From JANMDN01 sp031376285 (GTDB lineage Bacteria > Actinomycetota > Thermoleophilia > Miltoncostaeales > Miltoncostaeaceae): a stretch of 64,000 bases of DNA. The translations under genes were made by a program, and so were the position numbers. The stretch lies in NCBI GenBank assembly GCA_031376285.1, contig JANMDN010000059.1, forward strand, positions 1 through 64,000, in the 5' to 3' direction. The notes beneath the pieces were generated by a model. That model was given only the letters and a program-made list of their open reading frames with translations, was not told where the DNA came from and ran no database searches. Position 1 is the stretch's first letter; each line of letters begins with the position of its first letter. Below are positions 7,792 through 18,266 of this stretch, piece after piece.

Positions 7792-8877
7792 TTAGCCCCC
7801 CACCTTGAACTCGATCCGTCGATTCGCGCGCCGCCCCGCGTCAGTGGCGTTGGTCGCCACCGGCTTGGCCTCGCCGAATCCCACTGGCGTCAGCTTCCCC
7901 GCGGAAACACCTTTGCTCGACAAGTACCGCACGACCGCAGTCGCTCGCTGCTCCGAGAGGCGTTGGTTGAAGTCGGCCGCCGCTTGATCGTCGGTGTGCC
8001 CTTGCACCGAGACGCGCAAGGCGCGGTTCGCGCGAATGGCTGGACCAAGCACCGCCGCGACCCGGTTGAGGATCGGAAACGACTCGCCCGTGATATTCGC
8101 CGAGGCGCTCTCGAAACGAATCGTCGATGCCGCCAAAATCGACGTCAGCTTTGCCTGCACAACCGCCGGCTTGGCCGACGGAGGCGGTGGCGGCGGGGCC
8201 GGAGTCGCGCCAGGCACCTTCAACTGCGACGTTACGGAGAGACCCGTCACGTCGCTCAGGAACGCGTTGAGCGGTGCGACATCGTCTGGTGAGCCGGCCG
8301 TCCCGGTGATCGCAAGATCGGTGCCGGTCAGATGCGCGCTGAAGTCGCGCAGATCTTCCTTGAGCCGTCCGAAGACCCCAGGCAGTGCGGCGACCGCGCC
8401 CTCGAGCGCGGCGGTCGATCCGGCCGAGCCGATCGTCAACTCGTCGACCACGCTGTCAGCCCCGAACTCGGCTCTGGCGGCGTCCACGAGCTGGTCGTGT
8501 TGGGCCTGAGTCGCGACCTGGCCACGCAGGAGGGCCTGCTCGCCGTTCCACGTTGCGGTCAGGTCAACCGACGCGGAACTCGCTGGCGCGGCGCCTGCGG
8601 CGCCGGTCGCGATGTAGGTCGCCTCGCGGATACCGTTCAGCCCGAGTGCGGCAGAGAGGGCCGCTTCGCGTACCGACGCTGGTCCCCGGAGGACGGCATT
8701 GCGGTACTCGTAGTCGACGCCCACGTTGGCAAGATTGCCGTCAGCCAACGCGGTCCTCGTCCGGGACGTGAGGTCGCGTTCGACGAGCCCACACCCTCCG
8801 ATCATTCCGAGCAGTGAAAGCGCGAGCCCGGCGGGGAGAAACCACCACCACCGGCACCACGGACACAACCGTCTCAT
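7792..8877 (-). CDS. BON and OmpA-domain lipoprotein-like envelope protein
   Basis: This is a 361-residue exported protein. The N-terminal hydrophobic segment ends in LLGMIGGCG, a lipobox-like site with Cys29, so it may be a lipoprotein. Residues about 35-215 contain BON-type repeats (for example DAARAEFGADSVVDELTIG), and the last 110 residues are an OmpA-C peptidoglycan-binding domain with VSVQGHTDDQA, NQRLSEQRA and GRRANRRIEF. The Asp and Arg that hold diaminopimelate in OmpA domains are visible. The layout resembles mycobacterial ArfA/OmpATb (membrane segment, BON, OmpA). A strong GGAAGGGGGAA ribosome-binding site precedes the ATG. It forms a two-gene operon with the coiled-coil protein downstream. 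Bases 8878-8979 upstream show nothing further. Confidence 0.85.
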   Translation of the reverse strand: MRRLCPWCRWWWFLPAGLALSLLGMIGGCGLVERDLTSRTRTALADGNLANVGVDYEYRNAVLRGPASVREAALSAALGLNGIREATYIATGAAGAAPASSASVDLTATWNGEQALLRGQVATQAQHDQLVDAARAEFGADSVVDELTIGSAGSTAALEGAVAALPGVFGRLKEDLRDFSAHLTGTDLAITGTAGSPDDVAPLNAFLSDVTGLSVTSQLKVPGATPAPPPPPPSAKPAVVQAKLTSILAASTIRFESASANITGESFPILNRVAAVLGPAIRANRALRVSVQGHTDDQAAADFNQRLSEQRATAVVRYLSSKGVSAGKLTPVGFGEAKPVATNATDAGRRANRRIEFKVGG

Positions 8878-8979
8878 GTTCCCCCTTCCATGGACATCAC
8901 TCGGTCCTTCGCGGCAGAACGCTACCTCTCGTGGACGACCGTTAGCGGCCGCTCGAAGTTACCCGTCGCGTGCGTCTGT

Positions 8980-9831
8980 TCAATTTCTTGGCGTTTGTGT
9001 CACGACGTACTGGCCGCTCAGACCGCCGCGCCCCGCGAGACACGCGGCCCCGCAGATGGCCGCCAGATCGAGCGCAAGTTCCATGGTGAAGCCGCGCGCG
9101 AGCCCGGTCGTGAGGCCCGCGGTGAAGCTGTCGCCACATCCGCAGGCGTCGACGGCAGCCCCTGGCAGGGGCGCGGGGAGATAGTGCTTCCAAATGCCAT
9201 CGCTCGTGCGATATCGGCCGCCCTCACCACCCGCGGTCTCGACGAGCACGTCCGGTGCGAGGCTCAGCGCATGCGCGTGCCGGTCGTCAAGGTCACCTCC
9301 GCTTGCGACGACGACATCGGCCCGTACGGCCGCAGCCTCGAGCACGCTGGCCCGGCGTGCGGCCACCACGAGGTGGCGTGCATTCCGGGCCAGGCGCAGC
9401 ACCTCGACGTTTGTCCCCGTGACGTAGCAAGCATCCGCACCGGAGAGCAGTGGCCAGTCGAGCGGATCGTCCGCGGCCGCATCGAGCGGGGCGTCGTCGA
9501 CCAGAATAGTTCGCTCGCTCGTGCCCGGCTGAACAACCGACAGCGCGTGGGAATGGCGCGCGCCAGCGCGGACCGACGCGTGGACCGTTACGCCAAGCTC
9601 GGTGAGGCGTTCGACACACTTTCGGCCCGTGTCATCGTCGCCGACCGCGGTGAAGAAATGACACTCGGCTCCGAGCTTTGCGACCTGAACCGCGGCGATA
9701 CCGCCGCCGCCGCCCGGCTCGTCGATTGGACCCGTCAGCATCGCGATCCCGCCGACATACGGGAGCGGTCCGAGGGCATGGGTCACCCACTCGACATGCC
9801 CAACCACGCAGACGCGCGGCCGCGCGTTCAT
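8980..9831 (-). CDS. PfkB-family sugar or nucleoside kinase
   Basis: This 283-residue kinase of the ribokinase/PfkB family transfers phosphate from ATP to a sugar hydroxyl. The C-terminal signature DACGCGDSFTAG holds the catalytic Asp and the anion hole; the usual GAGD reads GCGD here. The N-terminal signature is visible as PGGGGGIAAVQVAKLGA. It is somewhat shorter than most members (about 300). Its ATG overlaps the stop of the upstream dehydrogenase by 4 bases, making it the last gene of the lacI-kinase-dehydrogenase-kinase operon. Substrate unknown; a sugar made by the neighbouring polyol pathway is likely. Confidence 0.85.
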   Translation of the reverse strand: MNARPRVCVVGHVEWVTHALGPLPYVGGIAMLTGPIDEPGGGGGIAAVQVAKLGAECHFFTAVGDDDTGRKCVERLTELGVTVHASVRAGARHSHALSVVQPGTSERTILVDDAPLDAAADDPLDWPLLSGADACYVTGTNVEVLRLARNARHLVVAARRASVLEAAAVRADVVVASGGDLDDRHAHALSLAPDVLVETAGGEGGRYRTSDGIWKHYLPAPLPGAAVDACGCGDSFTAGLTTGLARGFTMELALDLAAICGAACLAGRGGLSGQYVVTQTPRN

Positions 9832-10856
9832 GTCGCCGCGACCTCGACCGTCGTGCCGCGCTCGGCGGCCGCGTAGAGCGCGGCAATCGCGCGGGACTGA
9901 CCAACCGCGTCGGCGCGACCGAGCCGAAGCGCGTCGGTCCCTCGAATCGCACCTGAAACGTTCTCCATTTGCAGTCGATACGAGTCGACGCTCGGCATGT
10001 GGAGCATCTCCGTGACGGGCTCACGCGTTGGGGTCATCCGGCGAATCTCGATGCCTGGATGCTTGATGTGAAATGGATCAGCGACAAAGAGACTCCCGTC
10101 CTCGCCGACCACCTCGAACTCGTGGCGCAGGGGGAGCACGAAGCCGCAATCGAAGTGACCGAGGATGTCGTTCTCGAATTCGACCGTGCCCGTGAAGGCC
10201 ACGTCGACGCCGCTCGGCCCGACGTGCTGCATGCCGGACACGCGACGGGGCTCGCCCGCGACCGCGCGCATCGCGCTCAGGCAGTAGCAGCCGACGTCCA
10301 TCAACGAGCCGCCGTCAAGGAGCGGGTCGAAGCGGGCGTCGCTCGGACCGTGCACCGGGGCGAGCTGGAAGCTAAACGACGCGCGGAGCATTCGCAGATT
10401 GCCGACGACCCCCTCCCTCACGAGACGGGCGATCGCGTCGGCCTGCGGGTGGTGGCGCCACATGAATCCCTCAGAGAGGACAAGGCCCGCCCGCTCGCTG
10501 ACGTCGAAGGCGCGCTCTACGTCTGCCGGATGGCGCGAGAAGGGCTTTTCGCAGAGCACGTGCTTGCCGGCCTCGAGGGCGCGAATGGTCCAATCGACGT
10601 GCATTCCGTTTGGGAGCGAGATATAGACCGCCTCGACCGTGGGATCGTCGAGCAACGCGTCGTAGCTCCCGTGAGCGGTCGCGATCCCCTTCTCCTGGGC
10701 GTAGCGGTCGGCGCTCTCCTGGCTGCGGCTCGCGACGGCGACCACGTCGACGCGGTCCGATTCGGCGGCGCCGGCGATGATGTGGCGGTTGATGCGCGCG
10801 GTCGAGAGCAGGCCCCAAGCGACCGGTCTCGACGAGGTGTGTGGTGCGGAGCTCAT
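9828..10856 (-). CDS. Gfo/Idh/MocA-family NAD(P)-dependent sugar dehydrogenase
   Basis: This is a 342-residue oxidoreductase. The N-terminal Rossmann fold begins with VAWGLLSTARINRHIIAG (GxxxxA type), and the family motif LCEKPF sits near residue 98 with the catalytic Lys. The C-terminal half has GGSLMDVGCYCLSAMR, which matches the GGGxLxDxGxHxxD-like motif with Cys in place of the usual His. The start is the ATG at 10856, overlapping the upstream kinase stop by 4 bases; the longer frame would overlap that gene. It probably oxidises a sugar or cyclitol imported by the nearby ABC systems. The substrate cannot be told from the sequence. Confidence 0.9.
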   Translation of the reverse strand: MSSAPHTSSRPVAWGLLSTARINRHIIAGAAESDRVDVVAVASRSQESADRYAQEKGIATAHGSYDALLDDPTVEAVYISLPNGMHVDWTIRALEAGKHVLCEKPFSRHPADVERAFDVSERAGLVLSEGFMWRHHPQADAIARLVREGVVGNLRMLRASFSFQLAPVHGPSDARFDPLLDGGSLMDVGCYCLSAMRAVAGEPRRVSGMQHVGPSGVDVAFTGTVEFENDILGHFDCGFVLPLRHEFEVVGEDGSLFVADPFHIKHPGIEIRRMTPTREPVTEMLHMPSVDSYRLQMENVSGAIRGTDALRLGRADAVGQSRAIAALYAAAERGTTVEVAAT

Positions 10857-11785
10857 GCCGCGACGGGCGAGAATGCCCGGACTTCGTCCATCGTCGGCGG
10901 GCTTGCTCCCGCGCGAGAGCAAACGAGCGCAGCGACGGAGTTGGCAAACGTCACGAGCGAGAGCAGTTGGCTCTGGCCGAGGGATTCGATGGCCGCCCGG
11001 GTGAGCGCGTCATACTCCCAGAGCCAGCGCAACACGCCAGCGCCAAAGCTGTCGCCGGCGCCGACGGTGTCGACCACGATGATGGGTAACGGGTCGACGG
11101 ATGCCTTGGCCGACGCTGATCTGATCGTTGCGCCCGCGGGGCCGAGCGTCACCGCGACCAGGCACGGGCCCCGCTCGAGCACGCGCTCACAAACGTCGTC
11201 GATGTCGAGGCCCGGGTAGAGCCAGGCGGCGTCGGCATCACTGAGCTTGACGACATCCGACACGGCAAGCCACGACTCGAACCGCGCGAGATACGTCGCT
11301 CGGTCGCCGATCACGCCGGGGCGAACGTTGGGGTCGAGCACGATCAGTCGCCGGCCGGCCTCCCGGGCCATGAGACCTTGAAAGGTCGAAGCGGTCGGCT
11401 CGGTGACGAGTGAGAGCGTTCCGAAATGGAGTACCGAGATGCTGCCATCCAAGGGAGGAAGGCGCGACGGGGTGATCTGCCCGTCCGCGGTGCCCTGAAG
11501 GTAGAACCCGTACTCGGCCTCCCCTCCGGCTCCGACCTGCACGAGCGCGAGCGGTGTCGGCTCGTCACCCGAGAGGAGATAGCGAGGGTCGACGCCACTG
11601 ACGTGGAGGCGATGGCGAAGTTGGCGCCCGAAGTGGTCGGTCGAGATCCGCGAGCAGAAACCAACGGGAACGTCGAGGTGGCCGAGCGCCACGGCAACAT
11701 TGAAGGGACCCCCACCAAGGTGCGGGCGGAGAATCTCACCCTCGGCAACGAGATCGATGAGGGCCTCTCCGCAAACGAGGATCAT
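10853..11785 (-). CDS. PfkB-family fructokinase-like carbohydrate kinase
   Basis: This is a 310-residue ribokinase-family kinase. The N-terminus has the typical MILVCGEALIDL start and GGGPFNVAVALGHL substrate signature, and the C-terminus has DTVGAGDSFGAG with the catalytic Asp. These are close to the pattern of bacterial fructokinases, which make fructose 6-phosphate. That fits the operon, since mannitol or sorbitol oxidation by the adjacent dehydrogenases would yield fructose. It overlaps the LacI gene stop by 4 bases and the next dehydrogenase start by 4 bases, so it is translated as part of one polycistron. Confidence 0.9.
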   Translation of the reverse strand: MILVCGEALIDLVAEGEILRPHLGGGPFNVAVALGHLDVPVGFCSRISTDHFGRQLRHRLHVSGVDPRYLLSGDEPTPLALVQVGAGGEAEYGFYLQGTADGQITPSRLPPLDGSISVLHFGTLSLVTEPTASTFQGLMAREAGRRLIVLDPNVRPGVIGDRATYLARFESWLAVSDVVKLSDADAAWLYPGLDIDDVCERVLERGPCLVAVTLGPAGATIRSASAKASVDPLPIIVVDTVGAGDSFGAGVLRWLWEYDALTRAAIESLGQSQLLSLVTFANSVAALVCSRAGASPPTMDEVRAFSPVAA

Positions 11786-12852
11786 CGAGCCCGCCGGAGG
11801 CGACGCTTCGGAGGGATTTCCCCCGAACCCCGGACAATCAGCAACGGCGTGAGCACGATGTGGCGAGAGGGAGAGCGGTCACCGTCGAGTCGCTCGAAGA
11901 GGAGGTCCGCTGCGTCCCTGCCGATGGCGGCGGGGTCCTGAGCGATCACGGTCACCGCTGGCTCGAGGAGGTCAGCCAAGAGGAAGTCGTCGAAGCCTAC
12001 GAGCGCCACGGAATGCTCAAGACCTGCCGCTCTCAGCGCGTGGACCGCGCCGATCGCGAGCAGGTTCTGGCCCGCGAAGATCGCCGTCGGTGGGTTGCGC
12101 AGGCGTAGGAGTTCAGACGTCGCCGCTTCGGCCTGGGCAATGCTGCGAATTCCGCTTCGCACAATCTCGTCGTCGATCTCGAGGCCTCGCTGGGTCAGCT
12201 CGGCCAAGTAGCCGTCCAGGCGGGCCTTGGCGGTGTGGATTGCCAACGCGTCACCGAGAAAGGCAATTCGCCGGTGACCCACGCCGGCGAGGTGGGCAAC
12301 CGCTTGCCGCGCGCCACCCTCGTTATCGGAGATCACGGAGTCGGCGTCCAAGAACTGTCCCGGGCGGTCGATGAACACCAGCGCCGTTCCCGCCCTGACC
12401 TCGGAGAGCAGGTAGCTGTGCTCGGCCCCGCCGGGCGGGGCGAGCATGAGCCCGTCGACCCGGCGCGCCTGGAAGTTGGCGATGAGCTCTCGCTCACGGG
12501 ACGGATCCTCGTCGCAGCTCCCCGCAAAGACCAGGACCCCGCGCTTGCGAGCGACGTCTTCGACGCTGCGCGCGAGGGCCGACGAGAACGGGTTCGAGAT
12601 GTCGTCGAGCACGAGGCCGATCGTCGCCGTCTTGCGCTCGCTCCTGCGAAGGAGCGAGGCGTTCAGGTCTTGGCGGTAGTCCAGCCGTGCGATTGCCGCG
12701 AGAACTCGAGTGCGGAGGTCGGTTGAGACGCCCGGTTCGTCGTTGACCACACGCGAGACCGTCTTGATGCCGACGCCCGCGATCGCAGCGACGTCGCGCA
12801 TGGTCGGTCGCTTCGAGGTGTCCCAGGTTCCGTTTTTCGGAGGCGATGACAA
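11782..12852 (-). CDS. LacI-family transcriptional repressor of the polyol/fructose locus
   Basis: This 356-residue regulator has an N-terminal helix-turn-helix (TMRDVAAIAGVGIKTVSRVVN) and a periplasmic-binding-like effector domain (IGLVLDDISNPF onward, with VIARDP-like C-terminal region). The family usually begins a few residues before the KRPTMRDVA block, so I keep the TTG start at 12852. The next in-frame start, ATG at 12801, would cut this block and also lacks a clear ribosome-binding site. It heads the kinase operon and diverges from the mannitol-type dehydrogenase gene. Two copies of the palindrome TGAYAACGTTGTCA lie at its start and in the divergent promoter region, and three more lie at the transporter promoters. 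It very likely represses itself and these operons until a sugar or polyol binds. Confidence 0.9.
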   Translation of the reverse strand: MSSPPKNGTWDTSKRPTMRDVAAIAGVGIKTVSRVVNDEPGVSTDLRTRVLAAIARLDYRQDLNASLLRRSERKTATIGLVLDDISNPFSSALARSVEDVARKRGVLVFAGSCDEDPSRERELIANFQARRVDGLMLAPPGGAEHSYLLSEVRAGTALVFIDRPGQFLDADSVISDNEGGARQAVAHLAGVGHRRIAFLGDALAIHTAKARLDGYLAELTQRGLEIDDEIVRSGIRSIAQAEAATSELLRLRNPPTAIFAGQNLLAIGAVHALRAAGLEHSVALVGFDDFLLADLLEPAVTVIAQDPAAIGRDAADLLFERLDGDRSPSRHIVLTPLLIVRGSGEIPPKRRLRRAR

Positions 12853-12860
12853 CGTTGCCG
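12847..12860. promoter_or_regulatory. LacI operator copy 1 (imperfect)
   Basis: TGACAACGTTGCCG overlaps the proposed TTG start of the lacI gene. It matches one half-site of the TGAYAACGTTGTCA palindrome fully and the other partly. Autoregulation is the likely role. Confidence 0.6.
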
Positions 12861-12924
12861 AACACTACCCGAAGATGAACCGCAAGTTCGCTCTCCGTGA
12901 CACGATCGCCTTGATTCGACCCGT

Positions 12925-12938
12925 TGATAACGTTGTCA
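12925..12938. promoter_or_regulatory. LacI operator copy 2
   Basis: TGATAACGTTGTCA is an almost perfect palindrome centred on AACGTT. It sits in the 219-bp divergent region between lacI and the mannitol-type dehydrogenase gene, so it can control both. Confidence 0.8.
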
Positions 12939-13071
12939 GCACGAACACGGGATACCGTTCGGCCAGCAACCGAAACGGTCAGCGCGTCGGTGGGGACATC
13001 GACCCACAGGATACGTCAAGCCGCCAGCCGCCAAAGCGACAGATCAATGCCCGCCGTGGTAGCTTCGGCCC

Positions 13072-14490
13072 GTGACGGGACCGGTCGCCCATCCCCTCCT
13101 CAAGCTTGGGACGGAGACACTGGACGCAGTTGCCGCTCGCGGCGTCCCGGTCCCCACGTATGACCGATCGGCGCTCGCCCCACGCCTCCTCCACCTTGGC
13201 GTCGGCGGCTTCCACCGCGCCCACCTCGCTCTCTACACCCACGAGCTGGCTGAACGGTCGAGCGACTGGGGCATCCGGGGGCTCGGCGTGCTCGTCGCCG
13301 ACCGGCGGATGGCCGACGCACTCGGGTCGCAAGACCACCTCTACACCCTGACCGAGAAGGGGAGTGGGGAACCCAGACCGCAGGTGATCGGCGCCATCGT
13401 CGACTACGTCTTGGCGGCCGACGACGCCGCGGCCGCCGCGCAGATCGCTGATCCCGATATCGCAATCCTGTCGCTCACCGTCACCGAAGCCGGTTACTCG
13501 TCTGACGTACCGAACGCCACGTTCAACGCCATCGCGCGTGGCCTCGACGAGCGGCGGGCCGCTGGCGCGGGACCCCTCACCATTCTGAGCTGCGACAACC
13601 TCCCCGGGAACGGCACCGTCGCCCGTGCCGCGACGATGGCCGCCTGCGAAGGGCGTGGAGCGGACCTCGCCCGATGGGTCGACGCGAGCTGCACGTTCCC
13701 GAACTCGATGGTCGACCGCATCACGCCGGTCACGAGCGAGAGCGATCGCGACTGGCTTCGGGACACGTGGGGTATTTCCGACGCGTGGCCAGTGGTTGCC
13801 GAACCCTTCCGCCAATGGGTGATCGAGGATAAGTTCGCCGCGGGCCGGCCTCGCTGGGAGGACGTTGGCGCGCTCTTTACCGACCGAGTGCACGACTGGG
13901 AGCTGTACAAGCTGCGGATGCTGAATGCCGCGCACTCCTGCATGGCCTACCTTTCGGCGCTCGCCGGAATCACCTTCGTTGATGAGGCGATGGCGGAGCC
14001 GGTCGTACGCAGGTTCCTGGAGCGGTTGCTCTACGAGGAGGCCATCCCGACCCTCACCGAGATCCCCGGTCATCTCCGCACCGACTATGCCGCGTCGGTC
14101 CTGGGGCGCTTCACCAACACCGGTGTGCGCGACCAGATCGCCCGGCTTTGCATCGACGGCACCGCGAAGTTCCCGACGTTCCTCATCCCGACCATCGACC
14201 GTCAGCTCGAGCTCGACGGCCCCATCGACTCCGCGGCGCTGGCCTTGGCAGGGTGGGCGCGCTACCTGGCCGTGACCCCCAAAGCAGCGCGAGCGGCGGA
14301 CGGGAGCGGCGACCTTGCGGCCGCTCACGCCGAGCGGGCACTCCGCGACCCCGCCGCGTTTCTCGAGTTCGGCGAGGTGTTCCCGCCGGCCCTGGCACGG
14401 AACGAACGATTCCGCACGGCCTTTGCCACGGCCGCTGAACGTCTCTCGGCGCGCGGTCCCCTGGGAGCGCTGGCCGAGTACGCGGTCTAG
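13072..14490 (+). CDS. mannitol dehydrogenase/fructuronate reductase-family polyol dehydrogenase
   Basis: This is a 472-residue NAD-dependent long-chain polyol dehydrogenase that interconverts mannitol, sorbitol or arabinitol with a ketose, or fructuronate with mannonate. The N-terminal Rossmann part has HLGVGGFHRAHLALY, a hallmark of the family. The central SCDNLPGNG and the FPNSMVDRITP block carry cofactor and substrate residues. The Lys of the K-x-x-x-x-N-x-x-H site lies in LYKLRMLNAAHSCMAYL. The GTG start at 13072 has only a weak ribosome-binding site. An operator of the divergent LacI regulator lies about 135 bases upstream. Its stop overlaps the stop of the SDR gene on the other strand inside a CTAG palindrome. 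Confidence 0.92.
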   Translation: MTGPVAHPLLKLGTETLDAVAARGVPVPTYDRSALAPRLLHLGVGGFHRAHLALYTHELAERSSDWGIRGLGVLVADRRMADALGSQDHLYTLTEKGSGEPRPQVIGAIVDYVLAADDAAAAAQIADPDIAILSLTVTEAGYSSDVPNATFNAIARGLDERRAAGAGPLTILSCDNLPGNGTVARAATMAACEGRGADLARWVDASCTFPNSMVDRITPVTSESDRDWLRDTWGISDAWPVVAEPFRQWVIEDKFAAGRPRWEDVGALFTDRVHDWELYKLRMLNAAHSCMAYLSALAGITFVDEAMAEPVVRRFLERLLYEEAIPTLTEIPGHLRTDYAASVLGRFTNTGVRDQIARLCIDGTAKFPTFLIPTIDRQLELDGPIDSAALALAGWARYLAVTPKAARAADGSGDLAAAHAERALRDPAAFLEFGEVFPPALARNERFRTAFATAAERLSARGPLGALAEYAV

Positions 14491-15286
14491 GCCGAACCCC
14501 CAGCGATCTCGACGTTCACGCCTGAGACGTAGGACGCCTCATCTGAGAGCAGGAACGCGACCACCTGGGCGACCTCGTCTGTGGATCCGTAGCGACGCAA
14601 GGGGACCATCCCGATCATCTGCTCGGCCACAACTGCGGGGTCGCTTGAGTAGTACTGGCTTGCGGCGGCCGCCTGCTGGGCGACCTGGTTCTCCCACATC
14701 GCTCCAGGGCCGATGAAGGCAGGAGACACGGCGTTTACTCGGATGCCCGCCGGCGCGAGATCCTTGGCGGCGCTCTTGGTCAGCCCGATCACCGCCGCCT
14801 TCGACGCGGAATAGGCCGGCATGTTCGGCGCGCCGGACACCCCCGCCATCGACGCCGTGTTGACGACGGCCCCGCCGGAAGCCGCCTCGATCATCGCCCG
14901 ACCAACCACGGCGAGCATGGTCATCACGCCAAGGACGTTCACCTCGAACACACGCCGCGCGTCGTCGAGTGGGTACCGGTCAAGGCGGATGAACTGACCC
15001 TGGTAGCCCGCGTTGTTGAAGAGTCCCCGGGGTGGTCCGAGCACCTCGCCGCATGCAGCGACCGCATCGGTCGCTGCGCCCTCGTCGGTGACGTCGAACG
15101 TAGCGGTCGAGACCCGCGCACCCAATGCCTCGCAGTCGGCGCGAACCATCGAGAGTCGGTCATGAGCGTTCGGATGATCGGCCAACGCGAGCGACCAGCC
15201 GCGCGTGGCGAGGAGTCGCGCCGTCGCTCCCCCGATGTCTCCAGCCGCACCGGTGATGACAACGACACCCGCCTGCGCGCGCACCA

Positions 15287-15287
<1 letters not shown>
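14487..15287 (-). CDS. short-chain dehydrogenase/reductase, sorbitol/xylitol type
   Basis: This is a 266-residue classical SDR. The cofactor motif is TGAAGDIG near residue 12, the structural NNAG is at about 90 (FNNAGYQGQF), and the catalytic Ser and Tyr-x-x-x-Lys are in NTASMAG and YSASK. The C-terminal AFLLSDEASYVSGVNVEIAGG is typical. It is the last gene of the ABC transporter operon: its ATG shares one base with the stop of the ATPase gene (TGATG). A role in oxidising the imported polyol is inferred from this linkage. Confidence 0.9.
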
Positions 15288-16384
<1,097 letters not shown>

Positions 16385-16406
16385 GTGATGCCTTCCTACC
16401 AGTTGA

Positions 16407-17267
16407 TTACTTGATGGCGCCCATCGAGAGGCCGCGGATCATGCGCTTTTGCGCGATCCACCCCGCGAGCACTACAGGAACGGAGGCCACCACCGACGCG
16501 GCCGAAAGCTTTGCGAGAAAGTTGCCGCGGGTGCTGATATTGGTCGTGACCCAGATCGGCACCGTCTGCCCGGAGATGTTGTTGAGCTGATACGCGTAGA
16601 AGTACTCGTTCCAGGCGAAGATCAGGCAGAGGAGCCCAGTCGCCGCGATTCCTGGTGCCGCGATGGGAAGAATGACTGAGCGAAGTTGTCCGCTCAGTTT
16701 TGCTCCGTCGATCTCGGAGGCCTCGATGAGTTCTCGCGGGATCTCCATGAAGAACGATCGCAGCATCCAGATTGCAAGCGGCAGGTTCATGGCGATGTAG
16801 AGAACGACGAGGACGGTCAGAGTGTTCAGCTTCTCGAGGTCTCTCGCGATGATCCAGAGCGGCAGAATCGACGCCACGATGGGCAGGAACTTCGTCGAGA
16901 TGAAGAAGAACAGCACGTCGCGCCACTTCGGAACGGGGCGAATCGCGAGCGCGTACGCCGCCGGGATTGCGAGGATGAGAACGAGCACCGTACTGAGGAT
17001 CACGATGAACGCGGAATTGCGCGCCGCCTGGCCAAACGAGAGCAGGCCTTCGGTCGAGTCGAAGATCTCGCGGTAGCGATCAAGGGTCGGGGAAAAGAGC
17101 AGCTTGGGACTGGTGTTGGCGTCCTGCTCCGTCTTGAAGCTCGACAGCACCATCCAGAAGACGGGAAAGAAGAACGCGAGCCCGGCAATCCAGGCAGCGA
17201 GGCCGAAGCCGGCATTCACGAGTCGGCTCTCACCGACGCCGAGTCGGGATCCAACCTTTTTTCTCAT
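16407..17267 (-). CDS. ABC sugar/polyol transporter permease (MalG type)
   Basis: This 286-residue inner-membrane permease has about six transmembrane helices. The EAA loop that docks on the ATPase is visible as ELIEASEIDGAKLSGQL. The start is the ATG at 17267, sharing one base with the stop of the partner permease (TGATG); the frame is open further upstream but would overlap that gene. The C-terminus ends with GLSMGAIK, typical of MalG/SmoG-like proteins. It works with the neighbouring permease, ATPase and binding protein. Confidence 0.93.
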   Translation of the reverse strand: MRKKVGSRLGVGESRLVNAGFGLAAWIAGLAFFFPVFWMVLSSFKTEQDANTSPKLLFSPTLDRYREIFDSTEGLLSFGQAARNSAFIVILSTVLVLILAIPAAYALAIRPVPKWRDVLFFFISTKFLPIVASILPLWIIARDLEKLNTLTVLVVLYIAMNLPLAIWMLRSFFMEIPRELIEASEIDGAKLSGQLRSVILPIAAPGIAATGLLCLIFAWNEYFYAYQLNNISGQTVPIWVTTNISTRGNFLAKLSAASVVASVPVVLAGWIAQKRMIRGLSMGAIK

Positions 17268-18256
17268 CAGGCGGCCTCCTCGCCTTCGAGTAGGTTTGAA
17301 AGGAGGCGCATCGCAAGGGTCGCGATGATGATCGACGCGACGACGACAACGATGCTGTAGGCCGAGGCGAGTCCGAACTGCCATCCGCCACCAATGGACG
17401 AGCGGTAGACAAAGTGCGGGATGTTCGTCGAGCCCGGTCCGCCGCCGGTCATCACGTCGATGTGGTCAAAGACCTGGATCAGGTAGATCGTGCCGAGCAG
17501 GATGCCGAGTTCCATGTATCGACGCAGATGCGGCAACGTCAGCTGACGGAACGTTCCGAAGGTCGAGGCACCGTCTACGCGGGCCGCCTCGAGCACGTCG
17601 GAGGGCTGGCTCTGAAGCCCAGCGAGCATGATGAGCATCATGAAGGGTGTCCACTGCCAGACGAGCACTGTAACGATCGAGGCGGTCGGATGGCCCGACA
17701 CGAAGGAGATACTTCCGAAGGAGAGCTTGCCGAGAATCCAGTTGACCACCCCGTAGAGGTCGCTGAACATCTGGTTCTTCCAGATGAGTCCAGCGACGAC
17801 TGGCATGATCAGGAACGGGGTGATGAGGAGTGTCCGAACAATGCCCTGTCCGAGGAACTTTCGGTCGAGCAGGATCGCAAGCAGCGTTCCGAGGGCAAGC
17901 GATATCAGCACCGCCGAGACCGTCATCACGATGCTCGTCCAGGCGGCCTCGCGAAAGAACGTGTCCTTGAAAAGCGCGGTGTAGTTGTCGACGCCGATGA
18001 ACGTCCGCGGCGTCGGGGGAATGACCGTCCAGTCCGTGAGGCTGTACCAAATGCTCAGCAGGAACGGGATCTGGGTGACGACGATCGTGAAGATGAGTGC
18101 CGGCAGGAGCGGCAGTCGACGCATCCACGGCCGGTAGAGCGGATCGACGGGGCGCTTCTTCTTCCCGCCTGGAAGCCGCTGGCGCCATGACCGGCGGGGC
18201 ACGCTTGCGACGTGAGACGTCGCCCCCGAGCCGGCCATGGCGTCAGTTTGGCTCAC
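17267..18256 (-). CDS. ABC sugar/polyol transporter permease (MalF type)
   Basis: This 329-residue permease has a long Arg/Lys-rich cytoplasmic N-terminus, then six predicted helices starting at about residue 48. The EAA loop is DVLEAARVDGASTFGTF. A DNYTALFKD stretch in the first periplasmic loop is typical of the MalF/SmoF family. The GTG at 18256 and an ATG at 18238 are both possible starts; neither has a clear ribosome-binding site. It follows the binding protein gene by 10 bases. Confidence 0.92.
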   Translation of the reverse strand: MSQTDAMAGSGATSHVASVPRRSWRQRLPGGKKKRPVDPLYRPWMRRLPLLPALIFTIVVTQIPFLLSIWYSLTDWTVIPPTPRTFIGVDNYTALFKDTFFREAAWTSIVMTVSAVLISLALGTLLAILLDRKFLGQGIVRTLLITPFLIMPVVAGLIWKNQMFSDLYGVVNWILGKLSFGSISFVSGHPTASIVTVLVWQWTPFMMLIMLAGLQSQPSDVLEAARVDGASTFGTFRQLTLPHLRRYMELGILLGTIYLIQVFDHIDVMTGGGPGSTNIPHFVYRSSIGGGWQFGLASAYSIVVVVASIIIATLAMRLLSNLLEGEEAA

Positions 18257-18266
18257 TGCGCCGCGG

